The notes below the pieces were generated by a model. That model saw only the letters and a program-made list of their open reading frames with translations, did not search any database and was not told the DNA's origin. A stretch of DNA of 64,000 nt from CBDCGJ01 sp965216645 (GTDB lineage: Bacteria; Pseudomonadota; Alphaproteobacteria; GCA-2731375), in contig CBDCGJ010000067.1 of NCBI GenBank assembly GCA_965216645.1, positions 28,479 to 92,478 of the forward strand. Reading direction: 5' to 3'. This document shows positions 34,766-43,776 of this stretch, one piece after another. The translations under genes and the position numbers were made by a program. Position 1 is the first letter of the stretch. Each line of letters opens with the position of its first letter.

Positions 34766-35791
34766 CTAAAGAGCCTTCCTCTTTTTCAATAAATAGGCGT
34801 TGATCTTGCCAATACCTTTGACCTCGATTTCGCCGCGGTTTTCGCAAACGAATTTGTCCTTGATTAGATCGTAAGTCCCGCTCCCGATTTGGATCTCGCC
34901 GGGAACGCCTTGTGATTCAAGCCGCGACGCAGTATTGACGCTTTCGCCCCAGAGGTCATAAGAAAATTTCTTCTTGCCGATCACGCCGGCAACGACGGGG
35001 CCGGAATCGATGCCAATTCGGATATTTATCGAATTTTTCAGCAGCGTGTTGAGCCGCTCTTTCGCTCGCATCATTTCAAGCGCCAAATCAGCCATCACCT
35101 CCGCATGGTCGGGGCGGGGCAGCGGCAGCCCGGCTGCCACCATATACGCATCGCCTATCGTCTTGATCTTTTCGAGGCCATAGTTGTCCAGTAGTCCGTC
35201 GAACTCAGAAAATATGATGTTTAAAGTGGTGATCAGTTCGTCTGGCGACACCCGCCCGGACAATTCAGTAAATCCTTCAATGTCACAAAACAAAGTCGTG
35301 GCGTCACTGATCGCATCTGCGATGACGGCCGGATTGTCCTTGAGACGGTCGACGATTGAGCTCGGTAGGATATTCAACAACAGACTTTCGGATCTCTCCC
35401 TTTCGAACTGGAGTGCGCGCTGAGTGTTCTTGAGTTCGCTGATGTCTCGTAGTACCGCGTTGCTGTACAGGATCTTCCCGGAGGTGTCCTTCACAGCAGT
35501 GTAGTTGATGCTGACCTCGATCGTGCCGCCGTCTTTTTTCAACACCAGCAGTTCCGGATGCGTGAGAGTGCCGCTTTCCGTGAACGATCGCAGATTCTCC
35601 GAAACGAGCTGAAAGCAATCTGGGTGATACATCTCCGTAACGTACTTTTTCAGTACTTCGGATTTAGCGAACCCAAGACTGTCCAACAATGTTTGATTGC
35701 ATTCGATCACCCTACCCGTCCCTGCTTCCACGGATAGGCACATGTCAGGTGCGGTGTTGTAGATTTCGCGATAATCGATTTGATATGGCAT
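34766..35791 (-). CDS. PAS-domain class III adenylate cyclase
   Basis: 341 residues. N-terminal PAS domain (about 5-120: YNTAPDMCLSVEAGTGRVIE, YSNAVLRDISELKNTQ), a short signalling helix with ERSESLLLNILPSSIV, and a cyclase domain from about 155. Metal Asp in TTLFCDIEGF, adenine-selecting Lys in LEKIKTIGDAYM, second metal Asp in the same motif, Asp in SYDLWGESVNTASR followed by the transition-state Asn and Arg. These residues favour ATP. Third cyclase gene within 8 kb, separated from the other two by the IS and a hydrolase. Confidence 0.92.
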   Translation of the reverse strand: MPYQIDYREIYNTAPDMCLSVEAGTGRVIECNQTLLDSLGFAKSEVLKKYVTEMYHPDCFQLVSENLRSFTESGTLTHPELLVLKKDGGTIEVSINYTAVKDTSGKILYSNAVLRDISELKNTQRALQFERERSESLLLNILPSSIVDRLKDNPAVIADAISDATTLFCDIEGFTELSGRVSPDELITTLNIIFSEFDGLLDNYGLEKIKTIGDAYMVAAGLPLPRPDHAEVMADLALEMMRAKERLNTLLKNSINIRIGIDSGPVVAGVIGKKKFSYDLWGESVNTASRLESQGVPGEIQIGSGTYDLIKDKFVCENRGEIEVKGIGKINAYLLKKRKAL

Positions 35792-35888
35792 GTAGTCTGC
35801 GGGACCTTTTTGGATTTCTTCTCACAAATCCCTAATGTAGCATAACTGGCATACGACATGTCCCGTCGGGCACGAAAGGACAAAACTC

Positions 35889-36272
35889 ATGAGCAGTTTC
35901 AAAGTCATCGACTCCGGGTTGGTCAAACCGGACGCGCCGCATTCTTGGGCAGTCGTTTCTAACGGTGTGTTTCAATCGGTGCACGTGCCAATACGGCCAG
36001 ACGGGTCCGTCGAAAACGGCAGCGCTATGGCGCAGGCGGAAACAACCTTCGCCGACATGCAGGCGGCGCTGGAAGCAGCCGGGGCGGCGATAGATGATGT
36101 AACGCTGGTACAAATTTATCTGACCTCTCTCGAGCATAAGCCCGCTGTCGACGAGGTTTATCTGCGTTATTTCAAACCGCCCTATCCGGTCAGGGTCTGC
36201 ATCGCCGTGTCAGAATTACCGACGGCCGGCACGGTGATTGAAATGGTTGTAAGCGGTACGTTGGCGGACTGA
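35889..36272 (+). CDS. RidA/YjgF/UK114-family protein
   Basis: 127 residues. RidA proteins hydrolyse reactive enamine/imine intermediates. The catalytic Arg corresponds to the Arg in PYPVRVCIAVSELPTAG; the C-terminal TVIEMVVSGTLAD fits. Divergent from the PAS cyclase (about 97 bp between starts) and 39 bp upstream of an SDR gene, likely an operon. Sequence deviates from canonical RidA, so it may be an Rid2-7 subgroup with another role. Confidence 0.88.
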   Translation: MSSFKVIDSGLVKPDAPHSWAVVSNGVFQSVHVPIRPDGSVENGSAMAQAETTFADMQAALEAAGAAIDDVTLVQIYLTSLEHKPAVDEVYLRYFKPPYPVRVCIAVSELPTAGTVIEMVVSGTLAD

Positions 36273-36311
36273 CAGTCACGGTCTCAGCTCAACGGAATCT
36301 CGGTTATTTCC

Positions 36312-37142
36312 ATGCATTACGAAAATGGTGTTCAGCGTGTCGCCATCGTAACAGGCGCGGCCGGCGGCATTGGCTCGGCGATCGTCGAAGCGCTGATGGC
36401 GAGCAATCACGCGGTCGTCGCTGTAGATGCAGATGAAGAGGGTTTGGCCCGTTTGACAAATCAGGCCGATCGACTCCACACAGTGGTGACAGATCTCTCG
36501 CTGGCAAAAAACTGCGAGCAGGCCGTTCATTCAGCAGTCACCCGTTTTGGACGGGTGGAAGCCGTCGTCAATAATGTCGGGATTGGGATCAGCTCTATTC
36601 GCCCGGACGCAGAGGTCAATCCGCCCACGATCGAAGAGTTGACCGGCGAGGTTTGGGACCGGTTTTTCAACATCAATGTCCGGGCGGCCATGCTGACAAC
36701 CCGCGCCGCCCTTCCATTTATGAAGCAGGCGGCTTGGGGGCGGATCGTCAACAATACAACAAGCTTTCTGACCATGTTACGGATTCTGCCTTACGGCGCG
36801 AGCAAAGCTGCAATGGAAGCAATGACCGCCATATGGGCGAAAGAACTCGGCGGTACCGGTATCACGGTGAATGTTGTAATTCCCGGAGGTCCGACGGATA
36901 CCGATTTTATTGCCGACGAAGCCGGAATCCCGCGTCATCAGATGCTTCGACCGTCAATTATGGGACCACCGATTGCCTGGTTATTGTCCGATGACTCTTT
37001 CGGTTTTAACGGCAAACGGATCATTGCCGCGCAATGGGATGATCAATTAGCACCAGCGGCGGCGGCACGATTGGCTTCTCGAGATATTGCTTGGCCCGAA
37101 CTCACCAGCGACGTTATCTGGCCGCAGGATGACAATACCTGA
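36312..37142 (+). CDS. Short-chain dehydrogenase/reductase
   Basis: 276 residues, classical SDR. Cofactor motif TGAAGGIGSA at about residue 15, NNVG (AVVNNVGIG), catalytic Ser in VNNTTSFLTML and YGASK (Tyr and Lys). Acidic residue after the second strand (VDADEEG) favours NAD. Follows the RidA gene on the same strand. Substrate unknown. Confidence 0.88.
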   Translation: MHYENGVQRVAIVTGAAGGIGSAIVEALMASNHAVVAVDADEEGLARLTNQADRLHTVVTDLSLAKNCEQAVHSAVTRFGRVEAVVNNVGIGISSIRPDAEVNPPTIEELTGEVWDRFFNINVRAAMLTTRAALPFMKQAAWGRIVNNTTSFLTMLRILPYGASKAAMEAMTAIWAKELGGTGITVNVVIPGGPTDTDFIADEAGIPRHQMLRPSIMGPPIAWLLSDDSFGFNGKRIIAAQWDDQLAPAAAARLASRDIAWPELTSDVIWPQDDNT

Positions 37143-37667
37143 TATTCGTTCTTTACACCTGCTATTGGATCCCGGAGTTCTGCCCAGGAATACATCCTCA
37201 CCCATCGCCCAAAAGATACACATTAAAAACATTAATATAAAATAAGTTTCTCCGCCACGCCAAAAAGTCCACCCAGCCAAACCGATTATTCCGCGGAAAT
37301 CCTTTCGGTGCCAGGCGCCCGCCATTCGCCTGCTTGCCCAACCACGGCTCCAGCTTGTATTCCGTGCTTGTCCGCCCGACCGCCTGTTTCCATTGCAGGC
37401 CCGCCGCCAGTTCGAAGCATTTGGCTTCGGCGCGGCCGCGGCTCATTTCGGGGAGGCCGTCGAGCGGGAAGATGTTGAGTTCAGTTTTTGGAGTAGTATT
37501 GTTTTTCATAAATGCTACATTTATTTAGTCGCGGTAGTAATCACTTTCTTCCAATTAACACGTTTTACGGGCGATTGGCGACTTTAGTAGAAGAAATTAT
37601 CGGCTACTCTCCTCGAATTTAGTTCATTCGGTCTATTACTGAGCAGCCAGTTAGTTTTGCAACTCAT
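37143..37667. other. Non-coding region containing a parC-end copy
   Basis: 525 bp between the SDR and MFS genes. 37279-37509 is a duplicated parC end (listed separately). 37510-37667 is AT-rich with no recognised feature. Confidence 0.6.
37279..37509 (-). pseudogene. parC 3'-end copy 3, still open as a reading frame
   Basis: On the minus strand, from an ATG at 37509, the frame reads TELNIFPLDGLPEMSRGRAEAK and on through KCFELAAGLQWKQA and RLAPKGFPRNNRFG, closely matching the ParC C-terminus. Twelve or so codons after RGR are deleted in frame. The ParC stop is lost (GGCTGG instead of GGGTGA), so the frame runs on to about 37198 (103 codons). A truncated duplicate; expression as a small protein is possible but unsupported. 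Confidence 0.8.
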
Positions 37668-38876
37668 CTAGTTGCCGGAGGTTGGGTGCGTTAGGGCAAC
37701 GATAAAAACGAATAAAATAATCAATGTTGCCACAATCAGAGGAAACAGGGCATCAACCGAATAAAGATAGCCGGCCAGAAACGAGCCCAGAATTCCACCG
37801 ACGCTTCGTGTACTGCTCATCCAGCCGGCGCCGCTGCCCTGCTCGTCCGGCGCCAGATTTAGGCTGCAAGCTGCGCTGATCACCGGTCCTGAAATGCCAA
37901 AACCGAAACCTATTACGCCGACGCTGAAAAAAAACAGCGGTAGATGGCTGCTAAGGCAGAGTAAGACTAACCCAGCCACCGCGCAGGCCGTACCGGCACC
38001 AATGACCATCGAGGCAGGCCTACTTGGCATCCGCACTAGAAGGACTTGCGCGACGAACACGCATGACCCCAGAACGAAGAACAAGTTGCCCGTAAGCGAA
38101 GCCGCCGCCGGCCCCTCCAGGCCAAGCTTGTCTTGAACCGTGAATCCGAGAATAAGATTAAGTACAGATAAGACGAAGAAAATCCCGAATGTCATCAAAA
38201 GGAACGGACGAATTCTTCTATCGTGCAACTTAACGGCGACGATGTTCTTCGTTTCACGCCTCTCCCGCCCGCCCGACCTCAAAAACGCGCAAAGTGAGCA
38301 TGCGCCAAGGGCAAGAATGGCTATGACAATGTGCGGCACGTAAAGGCTGTGACCGGCAAAAAAAGCGGCGACAGCGGGCCCAATGGCCATACCTACGCTG
38401 AAAGCCGCGCTTAACACGGCAACGGCGCTCGCGCGGTTCTCCTTCTTGCTGACCGATGCCGCGACGGAGACAGCCGCCGGGAAGGTTCCGGCGCCAAGTG
38501 CGCTACTGATAGCAAGAGCGGCTCCCAATGCGCACAACAATTCAAATTTCGTGATGAGCGAATTCAAGCCAGCATACGTACCGGCCGCGAAAAAACAACC
38601 TCCTATGGTATAACCAGCCATATTGGTCAGTAGTACGAATTTGGCGCCGCGGCTATCCGCTATTTTTCCCCAAACCGGGGCCGCCAGGATAAACACAAAA
38701 GCCGACAATCCGATAATCGTGCCGGTTTCGAATTCCGAAATCCCGCGCTTTCTGGCAAGGATGGGCAAAACCACGGGAACAGCGGCATAGCTGAGGCTTG
38801 ATAGACCGACGCAACAGGCCGCGATCCAAAGCGAATATGAATATCTGCGATGTGAAAAAGCGTTTTTGCTTTGCAT
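37668..38876 (-). CDS. MFS transporter
   Basis: 402 residues, twelve predicted membrane helices. Typical MFS loop 2-3 motif FVLAAPVWGKIADSRGAKFV. FGISGPVISAACSLNLAPDEQ in the second half resembles drug/sugar exporters of the DHA1 type. Substrate unknown. It lies between parC-end copy 3 and the genuine parC, all on the same strand, and so sits in an apparent insertion at the parC 3' end. Lower GC than parC. Confidence 0.88.
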   Translation of the reverse strand: MQSKNAFSHRRYSYSLWIAACCVGLSSLSYAAVPVVLPILARKRGISEFETGTIIGLSAFVFILAAPVWGKIADSRGAKFVLLTNMAGYTIGGCFFAAGTYAGLNSLITKFELLCALGAALAISSALGAGTFPAAVSVAASVSKKENRASAVAVLSAAFSVGMAIGPAVAAFFAGHSLYVPHIVIAILALGACSLCAFLRSGGRERRETKNIVAVKLHDRRIRPFLLMTFGIFFVLSVLNLILGFTVQDKLGLEGPAAASLTGNLFFVLGSCVFVAQVLLVRMPSRPASMVIGAGTACAVAGLVLLCLSSHLPLFFFSVGVIGFGFGISGPVISAACSLNLAPDEQGSGAGWMSSTRSVGGILGSFLAGYLYSVDALFPLIVATLIILFVFIVALTHPTSGN

Positions 38877-39098
38877 TTTGGATTAATGAATTTGAGAATC
38901 TTATGTGATTAAACAAAAAGGTCCTTAATAATCACGATGCTAATATTTCAAAATCGCACAATTAGCAATTTACCTCGAACAAATTCGGTTAATATATATG
39001 GCTATGTTTATCGCGAAATCTTGGGACAGTGTAAAATTATTCTTTCAAAGTTACTTGAAAAAACTGAACCTATATCAAGCTAAACCTTCTGTTTCCCC
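38877..39098. other. AT-rich spacer at the 3' end of parC
   Basis: 222 bp between the MFS start and the parC stop. AT-rich; no gene or clear terminator hairpin recognised. It should hold the MFS promoter. Confidence 0.5.
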
Positions 39099-41385
39099 TC
39101 ACCCAAACCGATTATTCCGCGGAAACCCTTTCGGCGCCAATCGCCCCGCATTCGCCCGTTTCCCCAGCCACGGTTCCAGCTTGTGTTCGGTCCTTGTCCG
39201 CCCGCCCGCCTGTTTCCACTGCAACCCCGCCGCCAACTCAAAGCACTTGGCGTCGGCGAGGCCGCCGTCTTTGTATTTTTGCAGGACGACGCCGCGGCCG
39301 CGGTTCATTTCGGGGAGGTCGTCGAGCGGGAAGATGTTGAGTTTGTGGTTGTCGCCGACCACCGCGACATGGTCGCCCTCCACCGGGGCGCAGGCGACGG
39401 CTTCGATATCGCCGGCGACGTTGAGGACCTGTTTGCCGTTCTTGGTCTGGGCCTGCACGCTCGCCTCCGGCACGACGAAGCCGCGGCCGTCGCTTGAGGC
39501 GACCAGGAACCGGCGGCCCGCCGCCGCCTTTTTCTTCCCCTTCTCCGCTTTCTCGGGCGCCTCGCCGGGCGCTTCGGCGACGAACATGGCGATCACGTCC
39601 TGATCGTTGCCCAGGTCGATCATCAGGCGCACCGGCTCGCCATGGCCGCGGCCGCCGGGCAGCTTGTCGCAACCGATGGTGTAGAAGCGGCCGTTGGTGG
39701 CGAAGATCAGCAGCTTGTCCGTGGTCTGGGCGTGCAGCCAGAAGCGGCCCTTGTCGCCGTCCTTGTATTTGACGTCGCTGCCATTCTCCACATGGCCCTT
39801 GAGGGCGCGGATCCAGCCCTTATCAGAGCAGACGACGGTAATCGGCTCCCGCTCGATCATGGCCTCCAGCGGCACCAGCTCCCCGGTCGGGGCGTCGGCG
39901 AACTGACTGCGGCGGGGGCCGAGCTCCGGGTCCTTCTTGAAGGTATCGCGCAAGCTCCGGATCTCGTCGGCGATCGCGGCCCATTGTTTCCGCTCGCTTT
40001 TCATCAAGGCCTTCAAGGCCTTCTGCTCTTCCTTTAAGGCTTTATGTTCGTTGCGGATCTCCATTTCCTCGAGCCGCCGGAGGGCGCGCAGGCGCATGTT
40101 CAGAATCGCCTCGGCCTGCAGGTCGGTCAGCTTGAAGGTCTTCATCATGACCTTCTTGGGCTCGTCCTCCTCCCGAATGATGCGGATGATCTCGTCCAGA
40201 TTGAGGTAGCAGATGAGATAGCCGTCGAGGATTTCCAGGCGCCGGGCGATCTGGGCCAGGCGGAAGTCGGTGCGCCGGCGCAGCACCACCAGGCGGTGGT
40301 CGAGATAGGCCTGCAGCGCTTCCCTGAGGCTCATCACCCGCGGCGTCTGGTTGGCGTCGAGCACGTTGAGGTTGAGGGAGACGCGGGTTTCCAGCTCCGT
40401 CAGCTTGAAAAGATGCTCCATCAGCATCTCGGCCTCGACCTTGCCGCTCTTCGGCTCCAGCACCAGGCGGATATCCTCCGCCGATTCGTCCCAGACATCG
40501 CTTAGAAGCGGCAGTTTCTTGTTCTGCAAGAGCTCCGAGATCTTCTCGATGATCCGGCCCTTCTGGGTCTGATAGGGGATCTCGGTGACGATGATCTGAT
40601 AGGTGCCGCGCTTGCCGGGTTCGACCTGCCACTTCGCGCGCAGACGGAAGCCGCCGCGGCCGGTCTTATAGGCATCGAGAATGCCGGCCCGGGGCTCAAC
40701 GATGACGCCGCCGGTGGGGAAATCGGGCCCGGGCACGAATTTGACCAGCTTATCCACGGTGGCGTTGGGATATTTGATCAGATGCAACAGCGCCTGGCAC
40801 AGCTCGACCACGTTATGGGGGCGGAATGCTGGTCGACATGCCCACGGCAATGCCCTGGGCGCCATTGGCCAGCAGGTTCGGGAAGGCCGCCGGCAGGACC
40901 ACCGGCTCGTCATCCTCGCCGTCATAGGTGGCGCGGAAATCCACCGTATCCTTGTCGATATCCTTCAGCAGCAGCTCAGCCACCGCGGTCATGCGCGCTT
41001 CCGTATAGCGCATGGCGGCGGCGTTATCGCCGTCCACATTGCCGAAATTGCCCTGGCCGTCGACCAGGGGATAGCGCTGGGCGAATTCCTGGGCCAGGCG
41101 CACCAGGGCGTCGTAGATCGCCTGATCGCCGTGGGGATGGAACTTACCCATCACGTCGCCGACGATGCGGGCGCATTTCTTGAAGCCCTGATCCGGGTTC
41201 AGCTTCAGCTGCCGCATGGCGAAGAGCAGGCGGCGATGCACCGGTTTCAGGCCGTCGCGCACGTCCGGCAGACTGCGCGACATGATGGTGGACACGGCGT
41301 AGCTCAAATACCGCTCCGACAAGGCGTCGGCCAGCGGGGTTTCGCGGATATTTTCGCTGTCGGTCGGGTCGTGTGTATCGGTCAT
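39099..41385 (-). CDS. parC: DNA topoisomerase IV subunit A (one frameshift in this sequence)
   Basis: Starts at 41385 (MTDTHDPTDSENIRETPLAD). Breakage-reunion core: VRDGLKPVHRRLLFAM, GKFHPHGDQAIYDALVR, and the catalytic Tyr in AAAMRYTEARM. C-terminal beta-pinwheel ends ...RNNRFG at 39099. The frame breaks at a run of five G (40817-40821): STSIPPP is followed by a stop, while the next frame resumes HNVVELCQALLHL. Four G would give a continuous 761-residue protein, normal length. It is the ParC-type subunit (no gyrase GyrA-box QRRGGKG seen). Overlaps recO by 4 bp. Essential gene, so a sequencing error is the likely cause. Confidence 0.92.
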
Positions 41386-42137
41386 GGCGGGACTATATCA
41401 CCAGATATTGTGGTTGCACGCGAAAAACGCTCTACCAGTCGCGTGCGCGCGGCGGGTGCGCCCTGGCGGTGGTGGACGAAGACGTTTCGGTCGAGGAAAT
41501 AGCCGGTCAGCTTCAGGCCGTCGCGGATGTCCTGGGCCGAGACCGCGCCGATCTGACTGCCAAGCAGAAACGGCGGCAGGGGCAGCAGCCGGTCCTTATA
41601 AGGCGCGCCGGCTTGCCGACTGACCGCGCGGGCGGATCGCGGGGAGACATAGCTTAGATCGTCGGTCAGGCCCGTGGCGGCGCAGTGGGAGAAGTCGATG
41701 CCGAAGCCCATCTCCTGCAGCAAACCGACCTCGTAGCGGATATAGACAGCCGGCCAATCTTCCGTATTTTCAATGGTTTCCAGCAGTGCTTTCAAGCCAT
41801 GATAGATCGGCGCATGAACCTCCCGCTCGGCCAGTGCCCGGTCGGTGACGGCACAGGCGGCGGAGAGTGCAGCGAGCCGGTCGGCGTCGTCCAACAGCAG
41901 CGCGGCCCGGCTCAACAGCGGCTCGACCGTATAGGTCCCCAGATGTTCCGTCAGCCGGCCGCGCCAGGTCGCCCGCACTTCGTTGCCGACCTGCAGCACC
42001 CCGCGCAAACGGCGGCCGGCACCGCCGCGCACCAGGCCCAGATGACGGCCATGATCCGCCGTCATCAGCGACACGATCGCCGAGGTCTCGCCGTGATGGC
42101 GCACCGAAAGAATTATGCCGTCCGCCTGCCATTCCAT
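41382..42137 (-). CDS. recO: DNA repair protein RecO
   Basis: 251 residues. N-terminal OB fold (MEWQADGIILSVRHHGETSA), then helical domain with VTDRALAEREVHAPIY, and the usual YEVGLLQEMGFGIDFSHCAATG. RecO loads RecA on SSB-coated DNA together with RecR. Stop overlaps the parC ATG by 4 bp. In related genomes it follows era; here the two are separated by 5.6 kb of other genes. Confidence 0.93.
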   Translation of the reverse strand: MEWQADGIILSVRHHGETSAIVSLMTADHGRHLGLVRGGAGRRLRGVLQVGNEVRATWRGRLTEHLGTYTVEPLLSRAALLLDDADRLAALSAACAVTDRALAEREVHAPIYHGLKALLETIENTEDWPAVYIRYEVGLLQEMGFGIDFSHCAATGLTDDLSYVSPRSARAVSRQAGAPYKDRLLPLPPFLLGSQIGAVSAQDIRDGLKLTGYFLDRNVFVHHRQGAPAARTRLVERFSRATTISGDIVPP

Positions 42138-42196
42138 GGCGCCGACTGTAGGCGAAAGCGGCCCACCCGTGCTAGCGTGGGATTGTCCACAAAAGA

Positions 42197-42289
42197 CGTC
42201 ATTCCGGCCTTGCGCCGGAATCTCTTGGAGGTTCGAGCCAACAACTCGACGAGATTCCGGCTCTTCGCTACGCTGCGGCCGGAATGACG
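42197..42289. repeat. REP-like palindromic element
   Basis: Perfect 13-bp inverted repeat CGTCATTCCGGCC / GGCCGGAATGACG at the ends (42197-42209, 42277-42289). Two inner hairpin arms share CCGGAATCTC / GAGATTCCGG. Intergenic between divergent recO and nnrU. The CGTCATTCCGGC motif is the common form of REP elements in GC-rich Proteobacteria. Confidence 0.8.
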
Positions 42290-42310
42290 GATTCGGTTTT
42301 GAGGTAAGGC

Positions 42311-42877
42311 ATGGCTCTCTTGATAATCGGCGTCCTTCTGTTCGCCGTCCTGCATCTGATCAAAGGGGTAAAACCGGACCTGCGCGACGGATTGGCTAAG
42401 CGATTTGGGGAGAATCGGTATAAGGGCCTGTTCTCCCTCGCCCTGGTTCTCTCCATCGTCATCATCGTCTTCGGCTGGCAGGCAACGGACGTGGAGCTGG
42501 TCTACGAACCGCCGGCATGGGGCCATCCGGTGACCAGCCTGCTGGTGCTGGTGGCCTTCATCTTCTTCGCCGCCGCCAATATGAAATCCAATATCAAGCG
42601 CACGATCCGTCATCCGATGCTGACCGGTGTGGTGCTCTGGGGCATCGGTCATCTGCTCAGCAATGGCGAAAACCGCTCGGTGGCGCTGTTCGGCGGCCTG
42701 ATTATCTGGGCTTTGGTGGAAATCGTCGTCATCAACCGCCGCGACGGCGCTTACGAGGTGCCGGAACCGATCTCCATGTATCAGGAATTGAAGCCGATCA
42801 TCGGCGGCTGCGTCGTCTATGCGGTGTTCATCTTCCTGCATCCCTATCTGTTCGGCGTCTCGCCGCTGCCGGGGTAG
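42311..42877 (+). CDS. NnrU-family membrane protein
   Basis: 188 residues with five to six predicted helices. Family features: GLFSLALVLSIVIIVFGW, the PPAWGHPVTSLLVL segment, and IRHPMLTGVVLWGIGHLLSNGE. NnrU is linked to nitric-oxide reductase expression in denitrifiers, but related proteins also act in carotenoid isomerisation; no nor genes are nearby. Followed 3 bp later by the SDR. Confidence 0.88.
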   Translation: MALLIIGVLLFAVLHLIKGVKPDLRDGLAKRFGENRYKGLFSLALVLSIVIIVFGWQATDVELVYEPPAWGHPVTSLLVLVAFIFFAAANMKSNIKRTIRHPMLTGVVLWGIGHLLSNGENRSVALFGGLIIWALVEIVVINRRDGAYEVPEPISMYQELKPIIGGCVVYAVFIFLHPYLFGVSPLPG

Positions 42878-42880
42878 CCG

Positions 42881-43630
42881 ATGGCGTATGATTTCGAGGG
42901 CAAAACCGCGCTGATCACCGGCGCCGCCCGCGGCATCGGCGCGGCCACAGCGCGGGAACTGGGCCGTCTCGGCGCCCGTGTGGTTCTCTCCGACATCGAC
43001 GGCGATGCGGTCGGAAAGACGGCAAAAAATCTGCAAAAACAAGGTCTTCAGGCGGAGCCGGCCGAACTCGACATCTGTGACGCCGCCGCCGTCAACGATC
43101 TAATCGCGGGCTTGGATCGGCTGGATATCCTGGTCGCCAATGCCGGTATGGGCGCGCGCATGCCGGCGGAGGAGATGCCGGTGGAGACCTGGCAGCGGGT
43201 CATGGACGTGAACCTGACCGGCACCTTCCAATGCTGCCAAGCGGCGGCCAAACCGATGCTGGACCAGGGCTCTGGCGCGATCGTTATCGTCGCTTCGATC
43301 ATGGGATTGGTCGGCGGCGGGCTTTATCCCAATGCGGCCTATCAGACTAGCAAAGGCGGTCTGGTAAACATGACCCGCACTCTCGCGCTGGAATGGGCAT
43401 CGCGCGGTATCCGGGTCAACGCCGTCGCCCCCACCTTCGCCCGCACGGCACTGACCACGCAGTTATTGGCGGACGACGAAATGGCCCGCCAGATCGTCGA
43501 CAACACGCCCATGGGCCGTCTTGTCGAGCCCGAAGAAGTCGCGAGCGCCATCGGCTTCCTCGCCTCCGACGCCGCGGCTATGATCACAGGTGTTACGCTG
43601 CCCGTCGACGGCGGCTGGACGGCGCGGTGA
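42881..43630 (+). CDS. Short-chain dehydrogenase/reductase
   Basis: 249 residues. TGAARGIGAA cofactor loop, DIDGDAV (NAD-favouring Asp), ANAGMG, SIMGLVGGGLYPNAAYQTSKGG with catalytic Ser, Tyr and Lys, and C-terminal ITGVTLPVDGGWTAR. A FabG/3-hydroxyacyl or alcohol dehydrogenase type; substrate unknown. Immediately follows the NnrU gene. Confidence 0.9.
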   Translation: MAYDFEGKTALITGAARGIGAATARELGRLGARVVLSDIDGDAVGKTAKNLQKQGLQAEPAELDICDAAAVNDLIAGLDRLDILVANAGMGARMPAEEMPVETWQRVMDVNLTGTFQCCQAAAKPMLDQGSGAIVIVASIMGLVGGGLYPNAAYQTSKGGLVNMTRTLALEWASRGIRVNAVAPTFARTALTTQLLADDEMARQIVDNTPMGRLVEPEEVASAIGFLASDAAAMITGVTLPVDGGWTAR

Positions 43631-43776
43631 CGAGAAAACCCAAACATCGACTTGAATATTAGCAAATCCTGGTTCAAGCTATCGCCGGACGGGCAGTCGT
43701 CTATCGGCCGATCCCAGGATCGCATTAAAAAAATCGCCACCCGCATCGGGGCGGCGCGAGAAGAAGGAGATATCCA

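Noticed and set aside
22749..39098. Accessory region as a prophage or ICE
   Set aside because: No integrase, capsid, portal, relaxase or type IV secretion genes are present; only IS transposases and repeats.
40813..40925. Programmed frameshifting in parC
   Set aside because: No slippery heptamer with downstream stem that I can identify, and other essential genes in the window show similar homopolymer errors.
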